A stretch of DNA of 64,000 bases from Paralithodes platypus (lineage: Eukaryota > Arthropoda > Malacostraca > Decapoda > Lithodidae), in assembly GCA_032716605.1 (NCBI GenBank), contig CM064512.1, positions 25,863,701 to 25,927,700 of the forward strand, read 5' to 3'. Position numbers and translations under genes: made by a program. Below the pieces are notes generated by a model that saw nothing but the letters and a program-made list of their open reading frames with translations, was not told the origin of the DNA and did no database searches. Below, one piece after another: positions 30,958 through 41,262 of the stretch; the stretch's first letter is position 1, and each line of letters starts with the position of its first letter.

Positions 30958-32816
30958 TGTGACGCATGTCCAGTGTGAGCATGCTGTACAGAACGCCTAG
31001 TCATGCCCCACTCTCGCTAGGATCGTCAGGGCAGGAACTTTGGCTGTAGTCTATGTAGAGTTTCCTAACTTAGTTCATGTGAGCCGTTGTACTATAAGTA
31101 ATATGAATATGTATTTTGTTTTCATCTGAGTCAACGAGTTCTATTTTATATCATTAGTTATAAGTATTGTGTGTAAAACTTATTTGTAATGATGGGAGAA
31201 GCGGCAGCCACAGTTGGGGGTCAGGGGGTGCGCCATGCGGGAGGTGGGCCTAACTCACTAGCACTCCCCCCCCCCTCCCCCCTCCCCTCAGTGCTAGGAA
31301 AGCCTTTGTCTATCCCAGAGGAGAGAGAGAAATTACGTAATGATTGTCAGTGGGCGGTCCTTAGTAGTTCACGTTGGGCTCACTAGAGGGCCGAGTATTA
31401 AAAGGGAAGTCGTGCCCATTTTTGGTCAGTACTCATTAGGCAGAGCGACTTCTCATTTCTCTTGCTAACTATATATATTCTTCTGACTGATGTGAACTTT
31501 CTCTACTACCTTACATTCTTATCTCCTCTTTTCCCTACCCTTTTTAACTTCCATGGTCCCGTTTGTGCAGAGCTAGTCAGCCAACGTATTATCGCTTGAG
31601 TTCTCATGAGATACATGCCTATTAGATAGCCTATTTTGGAAGGGTTAACTTAGAATAGGATTGATTTATGTTTGTTGCACTTGTCTATGCATTTCCCTGT
31701 GTGTTATTATTATTATTCCTGTTTTCTGCTAGTATAGGTAATGCTAGACTGGGGTAAGGCTTTTCTGTGTTACGAGTTGTTGTTTGATGCAGTGGTTAAG
31801 CGATAAACCTGCATACTCGTTTCGGTTCAGTGAAGCCTAGGTTGTCTTCGCGGCTGACTGTGTTGAGTTAATAATTTACAGTGCGTGAGGGCAAGAGCCT
31901 AACCACCCTGTATTTTAGTAACAGTTGTTTTTACTTTGTCAAGGAGCCGGGAGAAAACCAGATACAAGGGATCTGGATTTCTCAAAGTGCACTTGTTAGT
32001 GTTAACGTAATACTTTAAACAGTTGTGAGGACGTCGCTAGGCTACGAGCCGTTTTTGCTCAGTCACTGCTACCTTTTGCCCACAGTACCCCAGCTAGACT
32101 TTACTCGATTAGTAGATACAGAATAGTATTGAAGCTTTCCTTATGTATGATATTGTTTATGCACTATTGATTTCATGTGTTGCAAGCTTGGCTTCTTTAG
32201 TGATTAGTGGCCCACGAGCACAATCCGAGTAGGCTATTGCCGTTGCATTTGCGGAGTACTTCTTTTTAATGTTTGCCATTTACTATTGAATATTCTTTTA
32301 ATTATTCTTATGCCAATTTAAACCTGTAATAGTATTTAATTGCCAGTGTTTTTCTTATTGAATTACTGTTCAAAATCCGATACGTACTTCTTACGAGCAT
32401 CCGAGAAGCATCTAACTTTTTTCAGAAGATTCCTTGATCGATGCTTAAGGACTATTAATTAACGTAACGTAATAGTGCCGATCCGAAGTAGAGGGTGGAG
32501 GACTTCTTAAGTTCTTAGTCAAGGGTGGATTACTTCGGCTTCGGCCAACACTATTCTTTGGTGTTGTTGTTTCTTACTTCTTGGTTTGATTCTTGACCAG
32601 ACTAGAGAATTCCTGTCTCTTTATTAGTATGTTGTTGAACACTAGTACCGAGTTCTTGTATACCCCGTTATAGCAGATTGAACTCTGGAGGGTATTGGTG
32701 TTTTTTGTTCGGCTGGCAGTACTCAGGGGTTGGGATCGTGTGTTTCCGTTGTGGCAGCGAGCCGTATTAGAGTCCTGGATGAGAGCCCTTGTGTACCCGA
32801 GTGCCAAGTCGTAACA
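30958..32816 (+). repeat. Right LTR
   Basis: Same TG..CA ends as the left LTR. The TATA equivalent is TATTAAA at 31396 and the initiator TCAGT at 31426. It is followed immediately by (AT)n. Confidence 0.95.
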
Positions 32817-32985
32817 ATATATATATATATATATATTCCCAGTCAAACTCGAACCACCGACAGTCAGGACGAGTGTCCATACTTTAATCCACTATACCAC
32901 AGCATGATAGAGGATACTTATGTGTAATGGATTAAAGCATGAACACTCGTCCAGACTGTCGGTTTATATATATATATATGATTTA
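32817..32985. mobile_element. Palindromic tRNA-like element between (TA)n tracts
   Basis: Read backwards, 32836-32905 gives GCTGTGGTATAGTGGATTAA, then ACTCGTCC, GACTGTCGG and GGTTCGAGTTTGACTGG: an A box and a B box of a tRNA-derived SINE. From about 32925 to 32964 the same sequence appears on the plus strand (ATGGATTAAAGCATGAACAC, CTCGTCC, GACTGTCGG). The two halves are inverted around 32915. Both ends are (TA)n. Confidence 0.65.
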
Positions 32986-33107
32986 ATTTGTTCACATTAT
33001 ACCTTAATATGGAATATTTATCTATAATTTGGTCAGCGTAATACTATTTTGTAACATTATGAATATGGTGTAATTCAAATTAATCACATTGTAAAAATTA
33101 AAGTTCA

Positions 33108-34775
33108 ATACTCAATTGCTGGTTCTGATCACCATCCAGTGACCGTGCATGTTGGTGTTAACAACCTGCCTCGAATAATTGATGATAAAGAGTACATAAA
33201 TCGTCAATACTTTGTGAAAGATAAAAATGCATATTGTGTTAATACTGAAGATCAGTTAAAACAAATACCCATCCCGGTCTCATTTCTCTCCTGTAATATT
33301 TAGTCATGTCTGGAAAAGAAGCATATTACTGAATTAGAAAAGTATCTGTCTGACATAGCTCTGGCTTTAAAGAACTCCGGCAACTATACAACATCCTAGA
33401 CCCGCCGTAAACAGGTTCCAGGTTGGAACGATTACGTTAAAGACCATCATAAAAATGCACGGGTAGATTATAAGGTGTGGAGGACTTTAGGTAAACCACG
33501 AAACGGGATCATTTATGAAATATGAAAACTTCTAGAACATATTTTAAGCAAGCTCTAAAACAGTGTAAGAATAGAAAGGAGGAGATTACTGCCACAAAAT
33601 AGCCAATTCACGAGGTGACTCAAAAATGCTGTGGAAAGAAATCAATAATAAAAGGAAACATAAAATACCTTTGCCGGACACAATTAATCAAGTAAATGGC
33701 TGTGATAATATCGCTGAGCAGTGGCGTGAACACTTTCAGCTGTACTTAACCTTATTGGCGGGCTAGGCGGTCTATTTGACCGTACCGCACAGCGTTTTTT
33801 TGTTTACCCTAAATAGGGTTGTTCCGTGCTTATTTTCATGCCTATATAAGACCCAGAGCATAAAACAAGTATCTATCCCTGAAAGGGCGTAAACAGAGCT
33901 TTCCAATGACACCGAACCATCCTTGTACGTCCACTGGTTCTCTTGCAACGATCGTGCAACACGAGTGCAAAAACCCTAAAATAAGGTAATTTCCTTACAT
34001 AATTCCCTGTGTAGCGAGTGAGAAAGGGGGGAGGAAAGTAGAATACATTTCAGTACGTCCACAGTGGTCATGGGGAGCGGTCATAAGGTTACTACGCTCG
34101 TCCTACCGCTCAGCTCTCTCTCTCAGCAACATTACGTGCTGAAAATGGCGCTCGACAGCTGTCGTGCACCGCCACTTAGTCCAAATTTATTTCACTCTAC
34201 ATATGTTGCGCGCCGCCAGTTAAGGGTTAATGAAGCTTCCCACCCAAAGTCAGTACCTATCAAATGGAAACGAGATACCTTAGATCATAGTGTAAATATG
34301 AACAAATAATTACAGCAATAAAATCAATTAAATCATCAAGTAGTCCAGGACAAGATTATCTAACTCCTTATCATTTAATTAACACCCATCCTGATATTGC
34401 AGTAAATCTTAGTCTATTATTCATGTTTTTTTTAATCATTCATTTATACCCGAATAAATTACTCGAGGGACTCTTGTTCCTCTCTGAAAGACAAGAACGG
34501 CGATCACTGTAACATTAACAATTATAGACCTATTGCTCTATCGTCAGTCTTATCAAAGGTTCTGGAAATTGTTATCCTAAATAGATGCCTCCCTAATCTG
34601 AAAACTACCGATAATCAATTTGCATACAAGCAAAACCATGGCACCGAGATGTCCGGCTACCTTCTAACAAATATAATTCAAGAATACAATGAGCGCAGCA
34701 CTCCCATATATGCATGCTTTATGGATATGTCCAAAGTGTGACATAAACATCTCTTTGTCAGAGGACGATTGTTAA
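33108..34775 (+). pseudogene. Degraded L2/CR1-like LINE (family E), endonuclease end to reverse transcriptase
   Basis: The plus strand translates in pieces. SIAGSDHHPVTVHV (33115 onward) matches the SDH motif ending an APE-type endonuclease, and QVPGWNDYVKDHHKNARVDY (33415) is a linker word I associate with L2/CR1-like elements. Then come AEQWREHFQLYL just before the MITE, IKSIKSSSSPGQDYLTPYHL after it, NINNYRPIALSSVLSKVLE (34510), FAYKQNHGTEMSGYLL and ACFMDMSK, where the aspartate of the palm is visible. Many stops and shifts; the YADD half is absent. Interrupted at 33746-34230 by MITE T copy 3. Confidence 0.7.
33746..34230 (-). mobile_element. 485-bp TTAA MITE, family T, copy 3 (inverted, diverged)
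   Basis: TTAA at 33746-33749 and 34227-34230. In reverse it matches 552-1041: TTAACCCTTAACTGGCGGCG at its left end, the ATTACGTGCTGAAA segment, and CTGTGCGGTACG. It is visibly more diverged than copies 1 and 2. It lies inside LINE E. Confidence 0.85.
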
Positions 34776-34876
34776 CGATTATTTGGGTAGGGTGGCCAGT
34801 GTAGGGGTCAAGCAGGGAAAAGGTAATGGATAAATTATTATTTTTTCTTTAACCTGATATTGCCCTTTCAACAAAT

Positions 34877-34897
34877 TTACACACACACACACACATG
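34877..34897. repeat. Short (CA)n
   Basis: About ten CA units. Confidence 0.9.
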
Positions 34898-35007
34898 TTA
34901 TATATATGGCTGTGCGAGTATGTCTCTGTAAATCAAAACCAAGAAGACGAGACATAATAGAATAAGGAACTACTTTTGTCAATACTACCTCTCTTGTAAA
35001 TAATACG

Positions 35008-35330
35008 ATCACAACAATAGTCCAGTAGCCAGGTATGGTAATTCCTATGCTAACCCAGAAATGTTTGGTACTATAAGGTTTTATGATTTTGTGAAGATTG
35101 AAGCCTACAGAATTCAAATCCACCTCTTGCCGGAGTGGCAACTTTGGGGAAAATCTGCAATTTGCAGAAATCCAAGATGGTTGTCGATGCATTTGTGTCA
35201 AACAATAAATCGTCAATATGTTTTGATAAAATCAAGCTAGAGGAATTAATTTGGTATCTACACCTAGGTTTTCATCTATAAGGAATGTCATGGAAGTGTT
35301 AAAAAGTCTTTAGGATGTTACAAAGCAGCC
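35008..35330 (+). repeat. Left long inverted repeat
   Basis: Pairs with 37765-38056. The inner part is partly repeated at 35335-35410 (AATCCAAGATAGGCAATTTT, TTGTGTCAGTAATGAATC), so the arm contains a diverged internal duplication. Confidence 0.75.
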
Positions 35331-35567
35331 ATAATCCAAGATAGGCAATTTTTTGTGTCAGTAATGAATCATCTTGAAATAACTAAGCTAGACAAAATAA
35401 CGGTGGTGTATGCACAATTGCACATATACTGTACATCAAACTATACGTGCCAATCGCAAATCCAAAAACTTGACAAGTGAAGCAGCCCTTAACAGGGTTG
35501 CCTGGAACGCCGCCATTAGGACAAGAGACTGAAACTGCACGTATGTGAGGAGCACTCAGCCTTAAAA

Positions 35568-35597
35568 TGTTATGTATGTATGTATGTATGTATGTAT
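35568..35597. repeat. (TATG)n microsatellite
   Basis: Seven TATG units. Confidence 0.95.
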
Positions 35598-35660
35598 ATG
35601 ATTCTACATTTAGGACTTATAATATACATATTTTTATTGCTGTATCTTTGATTTCAAGCA

Positions 35661-36092
35661 TTAACCCCTCCGACCCCAGGGACGTATGTTATGCGTTGCC
35701 TATATACAGGTATGTAACCCACAGTACCAGCGAGACAACGTATGTGACCGCCTTAATTACTCTTGTCCTATGACACCTAGAGGGTTCGGATTTGTATGGG
35801 AACTACTTTAGGATACCTAGGAGCAATACCGATGGTTCGTAACCCCAAAGTCCAGCTGCGTGCGTGTGGGCGAGCGCAGGAGTGATACGCCAGTATACCG
35901 CCTACCTATCACCCAATGATAATTGTGACTTTCCCCTACCCTCCAGGACCCGCAAATTACCTAGGTGAGCAGTTTACACTGTTATTCCTTCATCACTAAC
36001 CCATCCCATGTGTTTTCAGAAAAAACAATATTGAAAAGCGGCTGGACCTGGAGTGTACTTTTTTATTATATTGCTTGGGGTCCAGGGAGTGA
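35661..36092. mobile_element. TTAA-type MITE, about 430 bp, family U (diverged)
   Basis: Starts TTAACCCCTCCGACCCCAGG. Near 36068-36090 the plus strand reads TTGGGGTCCAGGGAGTG, the complement of a similar C-rich terminus; the right TTAA has decayed. The termini resemble those of the MITE at 54540-54985 (TTAACCCGTCCAGCCCC). Confidence 0.55.
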
Positions 36093-36484
36093 AACCAAAG
36101 TTGTAAATTGTTTTAAGAAAATTATATAATTTGGAAATCAAATAATGTATAGAAATGACGGACATAAACAAATCTTTATCAAACATTTCTACAACTGAAT
36201 GACCAGACTAGGCACTTGGTGAAAATAGAATATCATTAGCATAAATAACTGTCTTTAGTTTACATATAATGTACATATACACATGTATATACAATATACT
36301 CAAAATATACAACATGAAAAATGGCTGCACAGAATATATAATGTTGACAAATTTTAGACTATGTTCCGACAACTGAATGACCGCCTTTTGGATTTGGTTA
36401 ATATCAACACACATTTCTTTAACATACTCATAATCAGAAACAAATTACGCATGCATAAATCTATACACCACATTCAGTTATGTT
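36093..36484. other. AT-rich spacer inside the inverted-repeat element
   Basis: No coding motif. Two related words (CAACTGAATGACC) at 36193 and 36370 indicate a small diverged duplication. Confidence 0.5.
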
Positions 36485-37750
36485 GACCTGAGGGTCGTTC
36501 TCTTGATGTGCTGCCTTCCTGAGTATAGTTTGGCGGTGTGCTCTGAGCATGTGGAGGAGCAGGTTTGCAATTGTAGGATGCAGAGTCTTCACATGGGGTG
36601 GCTTACCCTTCTTTATGTAAAGGTGTAAATGTTATGTCGAGCAGCATTCATATTTGTGAACAGTGCAGAAATAATTGTTGGCGTGTCTTAAGCAAATCTT
36701 CATGTGTAGCTGTTCTCCTCTCCAAGGATGGTGTATAACTGTGTGAAGTCTCCTTCTCGACGTGTGCTGAGGGCAGTGAGTTTTCCTTTGTTGAAGGGAT
36801 ATGACACTCTGGCACACCCTGTGACTGCATGCATTCCAAGGAGCTGGAGACACTTATCTTCAGCTTCCACACCCAAACCAAGAACACAAAGACGGCTGTA
36901 TCGTCACTTAGGATGTGAATCACTGTTTTTCCTCTTTGTAAAGCTTGAAGCATGTAGCTGACCATCCTGACATCTGTCTCATCATGGTGGATCTGTCCCT
37001 CATCTTCTCCAACTATCAGAATGTTCTCACCCAATGTGCAAGTGTAAAGCAGAAGCAAACATAGTCTTTTGTTGACTTTGTTTTTCATGATGAATTCACG
37101 GTTAGAAAGAAGAAATTTCAGTGTGAGCTTATAAGTACTAATTCCAGTAGTACCAAAACAGTGTGATTGTTCATGGTCCCTATCTGATATGTTTCCATAG
37201 CGGTCAAAGATCACTTTTTATGCTATTTCTTTATATATCTGAAGTCTGATCCCCAAGCTCTGTAGAGACTTTACCTCCACAGGGCCAGACAGTATGGTAC
37301 AGCAGCTGACTGGCATCAACGATCACTTCATCTAGGGGACAGGGATCAGTTAATATGATTCCTAATTTGTTTTGGTTTTATTCCCTTTGCGAAGAAGACC
37401 AAACTCCTCAATGATGGAAGCGAGCACTCCACAGAGTACAAACTCAAACACAGATGTAAGGCTGATACCTACTTTGTTCCCCTTTTTCATTGTTTCCATG
37501 GTCTTCATTCTTCCTGTAATGGAGCTGTGGAATCCATCAGGCAGGGATTTTGTGAAGTCTTGTTGTATTTTATCGCCAATAATCACTCTATCAGCTACAT
37601 TAATGGTGTCATATGCAACCTTCCTATTAATGATGTTGATGAGAGCAGGCGAAGGATCTGTAAGGAAAGGATCTGCTTATGGAATTCCACCATGATGCGG
37701 TTACGATTATCTGTGTCAAGGGTCCTCCTCTTTGAGCCTGGTTACCTGTG
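36485..37750 (-). pseudogene. Broken member of an arthropod PIN/FEN-like gene family
   Basis: On the minus strand, in three frames: DGFHSSITGRMKTME and EEFGLLRKGNKTKTN (37400-37560), VDASQLLYHTVWPCGG, then IFDRYGNISDRDHEQS (37200), LLSNREFIMKNKVNKRLCL, IHHDETDVRMVSYMLQ, VIHILSDDTAVFVFLVW and, after a shift near 36850, LLGMHAVTGCARVSYPFNKG with REGDFTQLYTILGEE. Relatives I remember have EAD, SDDTDVF and GCDT at these places. That pattern of spaced acidic residues, ending in a glycine-Asp loop, resembles PIN-like and FEN nucleases; this is inference. Here two of those acidic positions are changed (DDTAV and GCAR), and stops and shifts confirm a pseudogene. It lies between long inverted repeats. 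Function of the family is not known to me. Confidence 0.6.
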
Positions 37751-37764
37751 GACATATTAGGCAC

Positions 37765-38056
37765 TTTTTGACAATTGCACTGTATTCCTTATATATGAAA
37801 ACCTAGGTGTAAACACCAAATTCATTCCTTTAGCTTGATTTTATCAAAATATATTGGCGATTTACTGCCTAAAACAACCACGTTGGTGGCCATCTTGGAC
37901 TTATGCAAATTGCAGAAGTTCCCTATAGTTGCCACTCCGGCAAGAGGTGGATTTGGATTCATGAGGCCTAAATCTTCATGATTCCAGCAAAAAACCTTAT
38001 AGTACCAACAATTTCTGGGTTCATGGGCTTGGCTACTGGACTACAATGATCCTTGC
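37765..38056 (-). repeat. Right long inverted repeat
   Basis: Inverted partner of 35008-35330, beginning inside at TTTTTGACAATTGC and ending outside at CTACTGGACTACAATGATCC. Confidence 0.75.
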
Positions 38057-38070
38057 GGTACACTCTAGGA

Positions 38071-39479
38071 CATGAATGATTCTTCTAACTGTTTAATTCA
38101 GCCTACGAAATGCATATACTCGTTTACAAAATCAACGGAACATTCTATTTAGTCCTATAAAGTTTCAGACCATTATTTGTTTCTTAGATTTTACACTCAG
38201 GGACATAAGTTATGTAATACAGAACAGAATCGAGTGGTGTTATAAAGGTTGTATTAAGTAGGCCTATATGTTCATCATTAGTTAATTTAAGCAGTTCTAG
38301 GATTCAGAATGGGTCAAAACTTCTGATCAAATGTGTACATTCACATGCCATAATAAGTATATATCTTCGTTTAAACTTTAACAATGAAAATTTGTATAGC
38401 TTTGAAATATTTCATTTGAGTTCAAAACATTATCAATTGAGCAAACACTTACTAAAGCTCTGTCCATAGACGATTGTTTGACAGGGTCAGTATCCATGGG
38501 TATATTTGATTGTATATGATATAATATAATAAATATAATACAAAGAGAAGCGACAAAGTGAGTATATAAAGTCACACTAATTGACCACCATTGTTTGACT
38601 TAAATCAAATTGTTTTTGCCCAGAATTTGTATTTCCTTAGTCTATCATTTGTGTCTGTATTTACCAAAATATTTACAGAGTTTGGAAAAATGGCCATACA
38701 TATCCCAAACTACCTCCTGGATAACGATGAAGTTGTCCACGTTCTCAACAAGGTAACGTGATATTGTTTGGCCTGGCTGGCGGTCAGACAACAGGTGGAG
38801 GCTTATTAGGGTGAATGTGTAAGGTGAGTCGCTAGGGCCGGAGTTTATGAGAAACGGTTAGAGCAACTAGGTTTACTCAGCACCCCTTTTGCAATCTCAC
38901 TTTCAAATATTCCGAAACATTTGATGCATATCGGCTATATTTTAACAATATTTCAACCAATACCATTGCGTTAGGAAAAAGTTAGTGACATAATTTACTC
39001 CTTCGGTGCAGTGGCTTCTATTGGGAAGAATACACCCAGGCGGCTATTTTACTGCTAATTCTACTCGATATATGTTGCTCTAGTGCCATATCCCTAGCCC
39101 AGAGCGAATTGGAAATATTCCCAATAAAATGATTGGGTCGGTCAAACTCTCCCAATAACAGTCACTATACTCTCCCCTCCTCCTCACACCACCCAGAGAA
39201 ATCTATCGATAGTTTGCTTGTTTCGTCGCTGAAACACGACCCTCCATATTACGCTTGCGAGCGGAAAAATATGATGTTGTCCTTCCCTTCAACTTGCTAT
39301 AACTTTATATTTATAGTTATTATATCATGCTTTGTGTTTATAAGACAGATTGAGTTGTGGAAATGAAGATGAAATGAACCTCATATTGGTAACTCATATA
39401 TAGATGTCACAGTTACATGGAAAAGTGGCCCCGTTTTTGTTGATTTTCAGCTTCTAAAACATTTCCTCATAGAGAAGAG
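38071..39479. other. Unique AT-rich sequence, one exon-like segment
   Basis: No repeat family of this window occurs here. The only coding-like signal is at 38679-38752, listed separately. Confidence 0.5.
38679..38752 (+). CDS. Candidate short first coding exon
   Basis: AATATTTACAG ends at 38678 (acceptor-like). An ATG at 38690 in the context GGAAAAATGG opens 21 codons: MAIHIPNYLLDNDEVVHVLN followed by K. The exon ends AAG at 38752, followed by GTAACG, a donor-like site, in phase 0. Codon composition is more even than the surrounding AT-rich DNA. No downstream exon was recognised, and the protein is not known to me. Weak evidence: short open segments with splice-like edges arise by chance. 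Confidence 0.25.
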
Positions 39480-40065
39480 TCTATGCCTTATACCACTCCA
39501 TTACGGCATGTTAAATTGTAGCAAGCTATTTCCCATATATGTTTATTAGATGGAGAAATCCTGCTTGAAGGAAATTTTTCGCCATACAAAGTCGTAAGAC
39601 CTAGTTTTCAGAGTAGGCTACACATACAGAGGAGATCTCTGCTACAACTAGACCCCCGCAACTCGGGTTAAAGCAATTAATTTAGTTTTCCTTCAGGCAG
39701 GCACAAGTTTTATAATAATATGAAGCATATAGCTCACAAATGCTTGTATGTTACATGAATAAAAGTTTTGACCCTTATTGTGGATCGAATCATGGCCAGT
39801 TAGGTTGAGAGTCCATGCCTTAACCCACTGTACGATGGCATGATGAAACCTTGCCATCGTTTTCCTATTTACATTTAGGAGAATGAGAAATCCAACTTGT
39901 AGGAAGTATTCTATGTGTAATCTGTAAACTAGTTCCTAAGACTTGGTTTGGAATGGATTATTTCCACCAAGGAGGATTTCTCCGCCCAATAAATATAAAT
40001 AGGAAAAGGTTAGCTACACTTGATCACATCATGGTAGAGTGGAGACATAGACCGGTCAACGTATA
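39480..40065. mobile_element. tRNA-like fold-back repeats
   Basis: At 39783-39840 the complement reads as a tRNA-like head (CAGTGGGTTAAGGCATGGAC, then a GATTCGATCC B box). CCTATTTACATTTAGGAGAATGAG (from 39863) recurs inverted near 39970-40005 as ATTTCTCC..AATATAAATAGG, and ATCATGGTAGAGTGGAGACA at 40027 is the inverted head. A more diverged relative of the head (AGTCTATGCCTTATACCACT) lies at 39478-39510. The structure parallels 32817-32985. Confidence 0.5.
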
Positions 40066-40319
40066 AATTGTCCTCACTCAGTTCTTAAATACAGTACAAC
40101 GCACGTTTACTGGTTTTTTCAGCAGCTATATATTATGAAATGGGTCTGGTCAGGTTCGGGGCAAAACATACTGGCCATATATTACAGGTGGTAAAATGTA
40201 TTGTGTCACATGATAATTTTGTCTACCATGCCTACTGTATACTTCATTATCACTACCACTATTATCCATCACTTCCGTCATCACCAATAATGAGAGGAGA
40301 TTTGTATTTATTTGTTAAT
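40066..40319. other. Spacer, no feature
   Basis: Nothing recognised apart from imperfect CAC/CAT triplets. Confidence 0.45.
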
Positions 40320-40590
40320 TTATTTATCTATATGTTAATTATCTTTAGCTTCCTCTCAAGACCTCCATCAAGCTTTAAAAAATACAACCCATGACCCCCC
40401 TTCGAGATAAATTTGTAATTTATTTGGTAAAACAAATTCCCGGTTCTTCCAAAATTACAGACTCGTTATCGCTCGTCCAAAAAATTGACTCCAAAATGAC
40501 ACAAAAGGTATTAAAATCGCCAAACTAGCCTAGTGTGGCTAATCATAAGGGAGAAGGGGGTCCATAAATTATACAAAGCTCCCCTTAAGA
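40320..40590 (+). repeat. Dispersed repeat R, copy 5
   Basis: CTTCCTCTCAAGACCTCCATCAAGC, then CTCGTTATCGCTCGTCC, ATTGACTCC, ACACAAAAGGTATTAAAATCG and AGGGAGAAGGGGGTCC. Confidence 0.7.
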
Positions 40591-40744
40591 ATAGTATGAC
40601 CAACTCACCGCTATGCTCTCCTCCGCGTCCATACCTTCCATTACAGTCTTACCATTACCACCACCAACACTTATCATTAAATGTGTTGTAATAAATGCAT
40701 CTATAGGTCACGCTCCATAACTCCTCTACCTTTTACCAAACTTC

Positions 40745-40958
40745 TTAACCCCTTCTATACCGGCGACGTCTTTGATATTGATTCCAGGTACATTTAGACG
40801 ATTTTATGAAGCTTAGGAAGGATACATGGTAGCTCAAAAGATGAATTGAGACCGTCTGTAACCTTTTTTTGAGTAGACATTCTTCCTAAGCTGAATGAAA
40901 TCGTCTAATAGTTGCCAGAATATAATGAAAAGTACATCACCGGTACAGAATGGGTTAA
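40745..40958. mobile_element. About 214-bp TTAA MITE, family P, copy a
   Basis: Starts TTAACCCCTTCTATACCGGC and ends CACCGGTACAGAATGGGTTAA. Internal landmarks are GACGTCTTT, TTTAGACGATTTTATGAAGC and GTCTAATAGTTGCCAGAAT. Other copies are at 44430, 46074, 46915, 47859 and 58944. Confidence 0.85.
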
Positions 40959-41259
40959 GGGGGGAGGGTTATTTATTGGTTATATCATTATATCATTATA
41001 TATTGGTTATATCATTCATGTGGGGAGATTGTAGGCACCAATCGATCAGGGCTTGACTCAGGTGAGGTTATAGGCATGTGATAAAGAGTCGCTGGAAATC
41101 CTGTTTCATTTCCTTGGCCTCTCTTACTGATTTTCTTTGTGCCTCATTTACACTGAGAGTAATCCAGCTAGCTCTCACAAACACCTCCTCCTCCTATCCA
41201 CTTCACTACACTAAACATGCACACCACACTTCATTCCTCCACACCAAAATTGAATACAA
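40959..41259. other. Spacer before LINE A
   Basis: Includes three repeats of ATATCATTATAT/TTGGTTATATCATT at 40976-41015; otherwise nothing recognised. The LINE 5' UTR may begin within it. Confidence 0.45.
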
Positions 41260-41262
41260 ATT

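Larger units (their letters stand above)
23381..32816 (+). mobile_element. Full-length Ty3/Gypsy LTR retrotransposon, Gmr1-like domain order
   Basis: Two direct repeats of about 1.86 kb (23381-25238 and 30958-32816) enclose a 5.7-kb interior. The interior has a primer-binding-site-like TGG at 25241, gag with a zinc knuckle, then protease, integrase, reverse transcriptase, RNase H and a purine tract before the right LTR. Integrase lies before reverse transcriptase, the reverse of ordinary Ty3/Gypsy elements and the arrangement known for the Gmr1 group. By eye the LTRs differ at roughly twenty-odd positions, near 1 percent, so insertion is fairly recent, yet gag and pol carry several one-base deletions and one stop. 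It sits inside a (TA)n tract, so a target duplication cannot be resolved. Confidence 0.92.
34995..38070 (-). mobile_element. Candidate element with about 300-bp inverted terminal repeats around a PIN-like gene
   Basis: 35008-35330 and 37765-38056 are inverted copies of each other. Shared blocks, outer to inner, are AGTCCAGTAGCC, AACCCAGAAAT, TTGGTACTATAAGGTTTT, TGAAGATT.AGGCCT, AAATCCACCTCTTGCCGGAG, TGGCAACT, TTTTGATAAAATCAAGCTA and ACACCTAGGTTTTCAT. They flank one broken gene (36485-37750) and a MITE (35661-36092). No target duplication was resolved. The arrangement resembles a DNA transposon or fold-back element that carries the gene. A chance pairing of two repeats is possible but the tight flanking argues against it. 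Confidence 0.55.
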
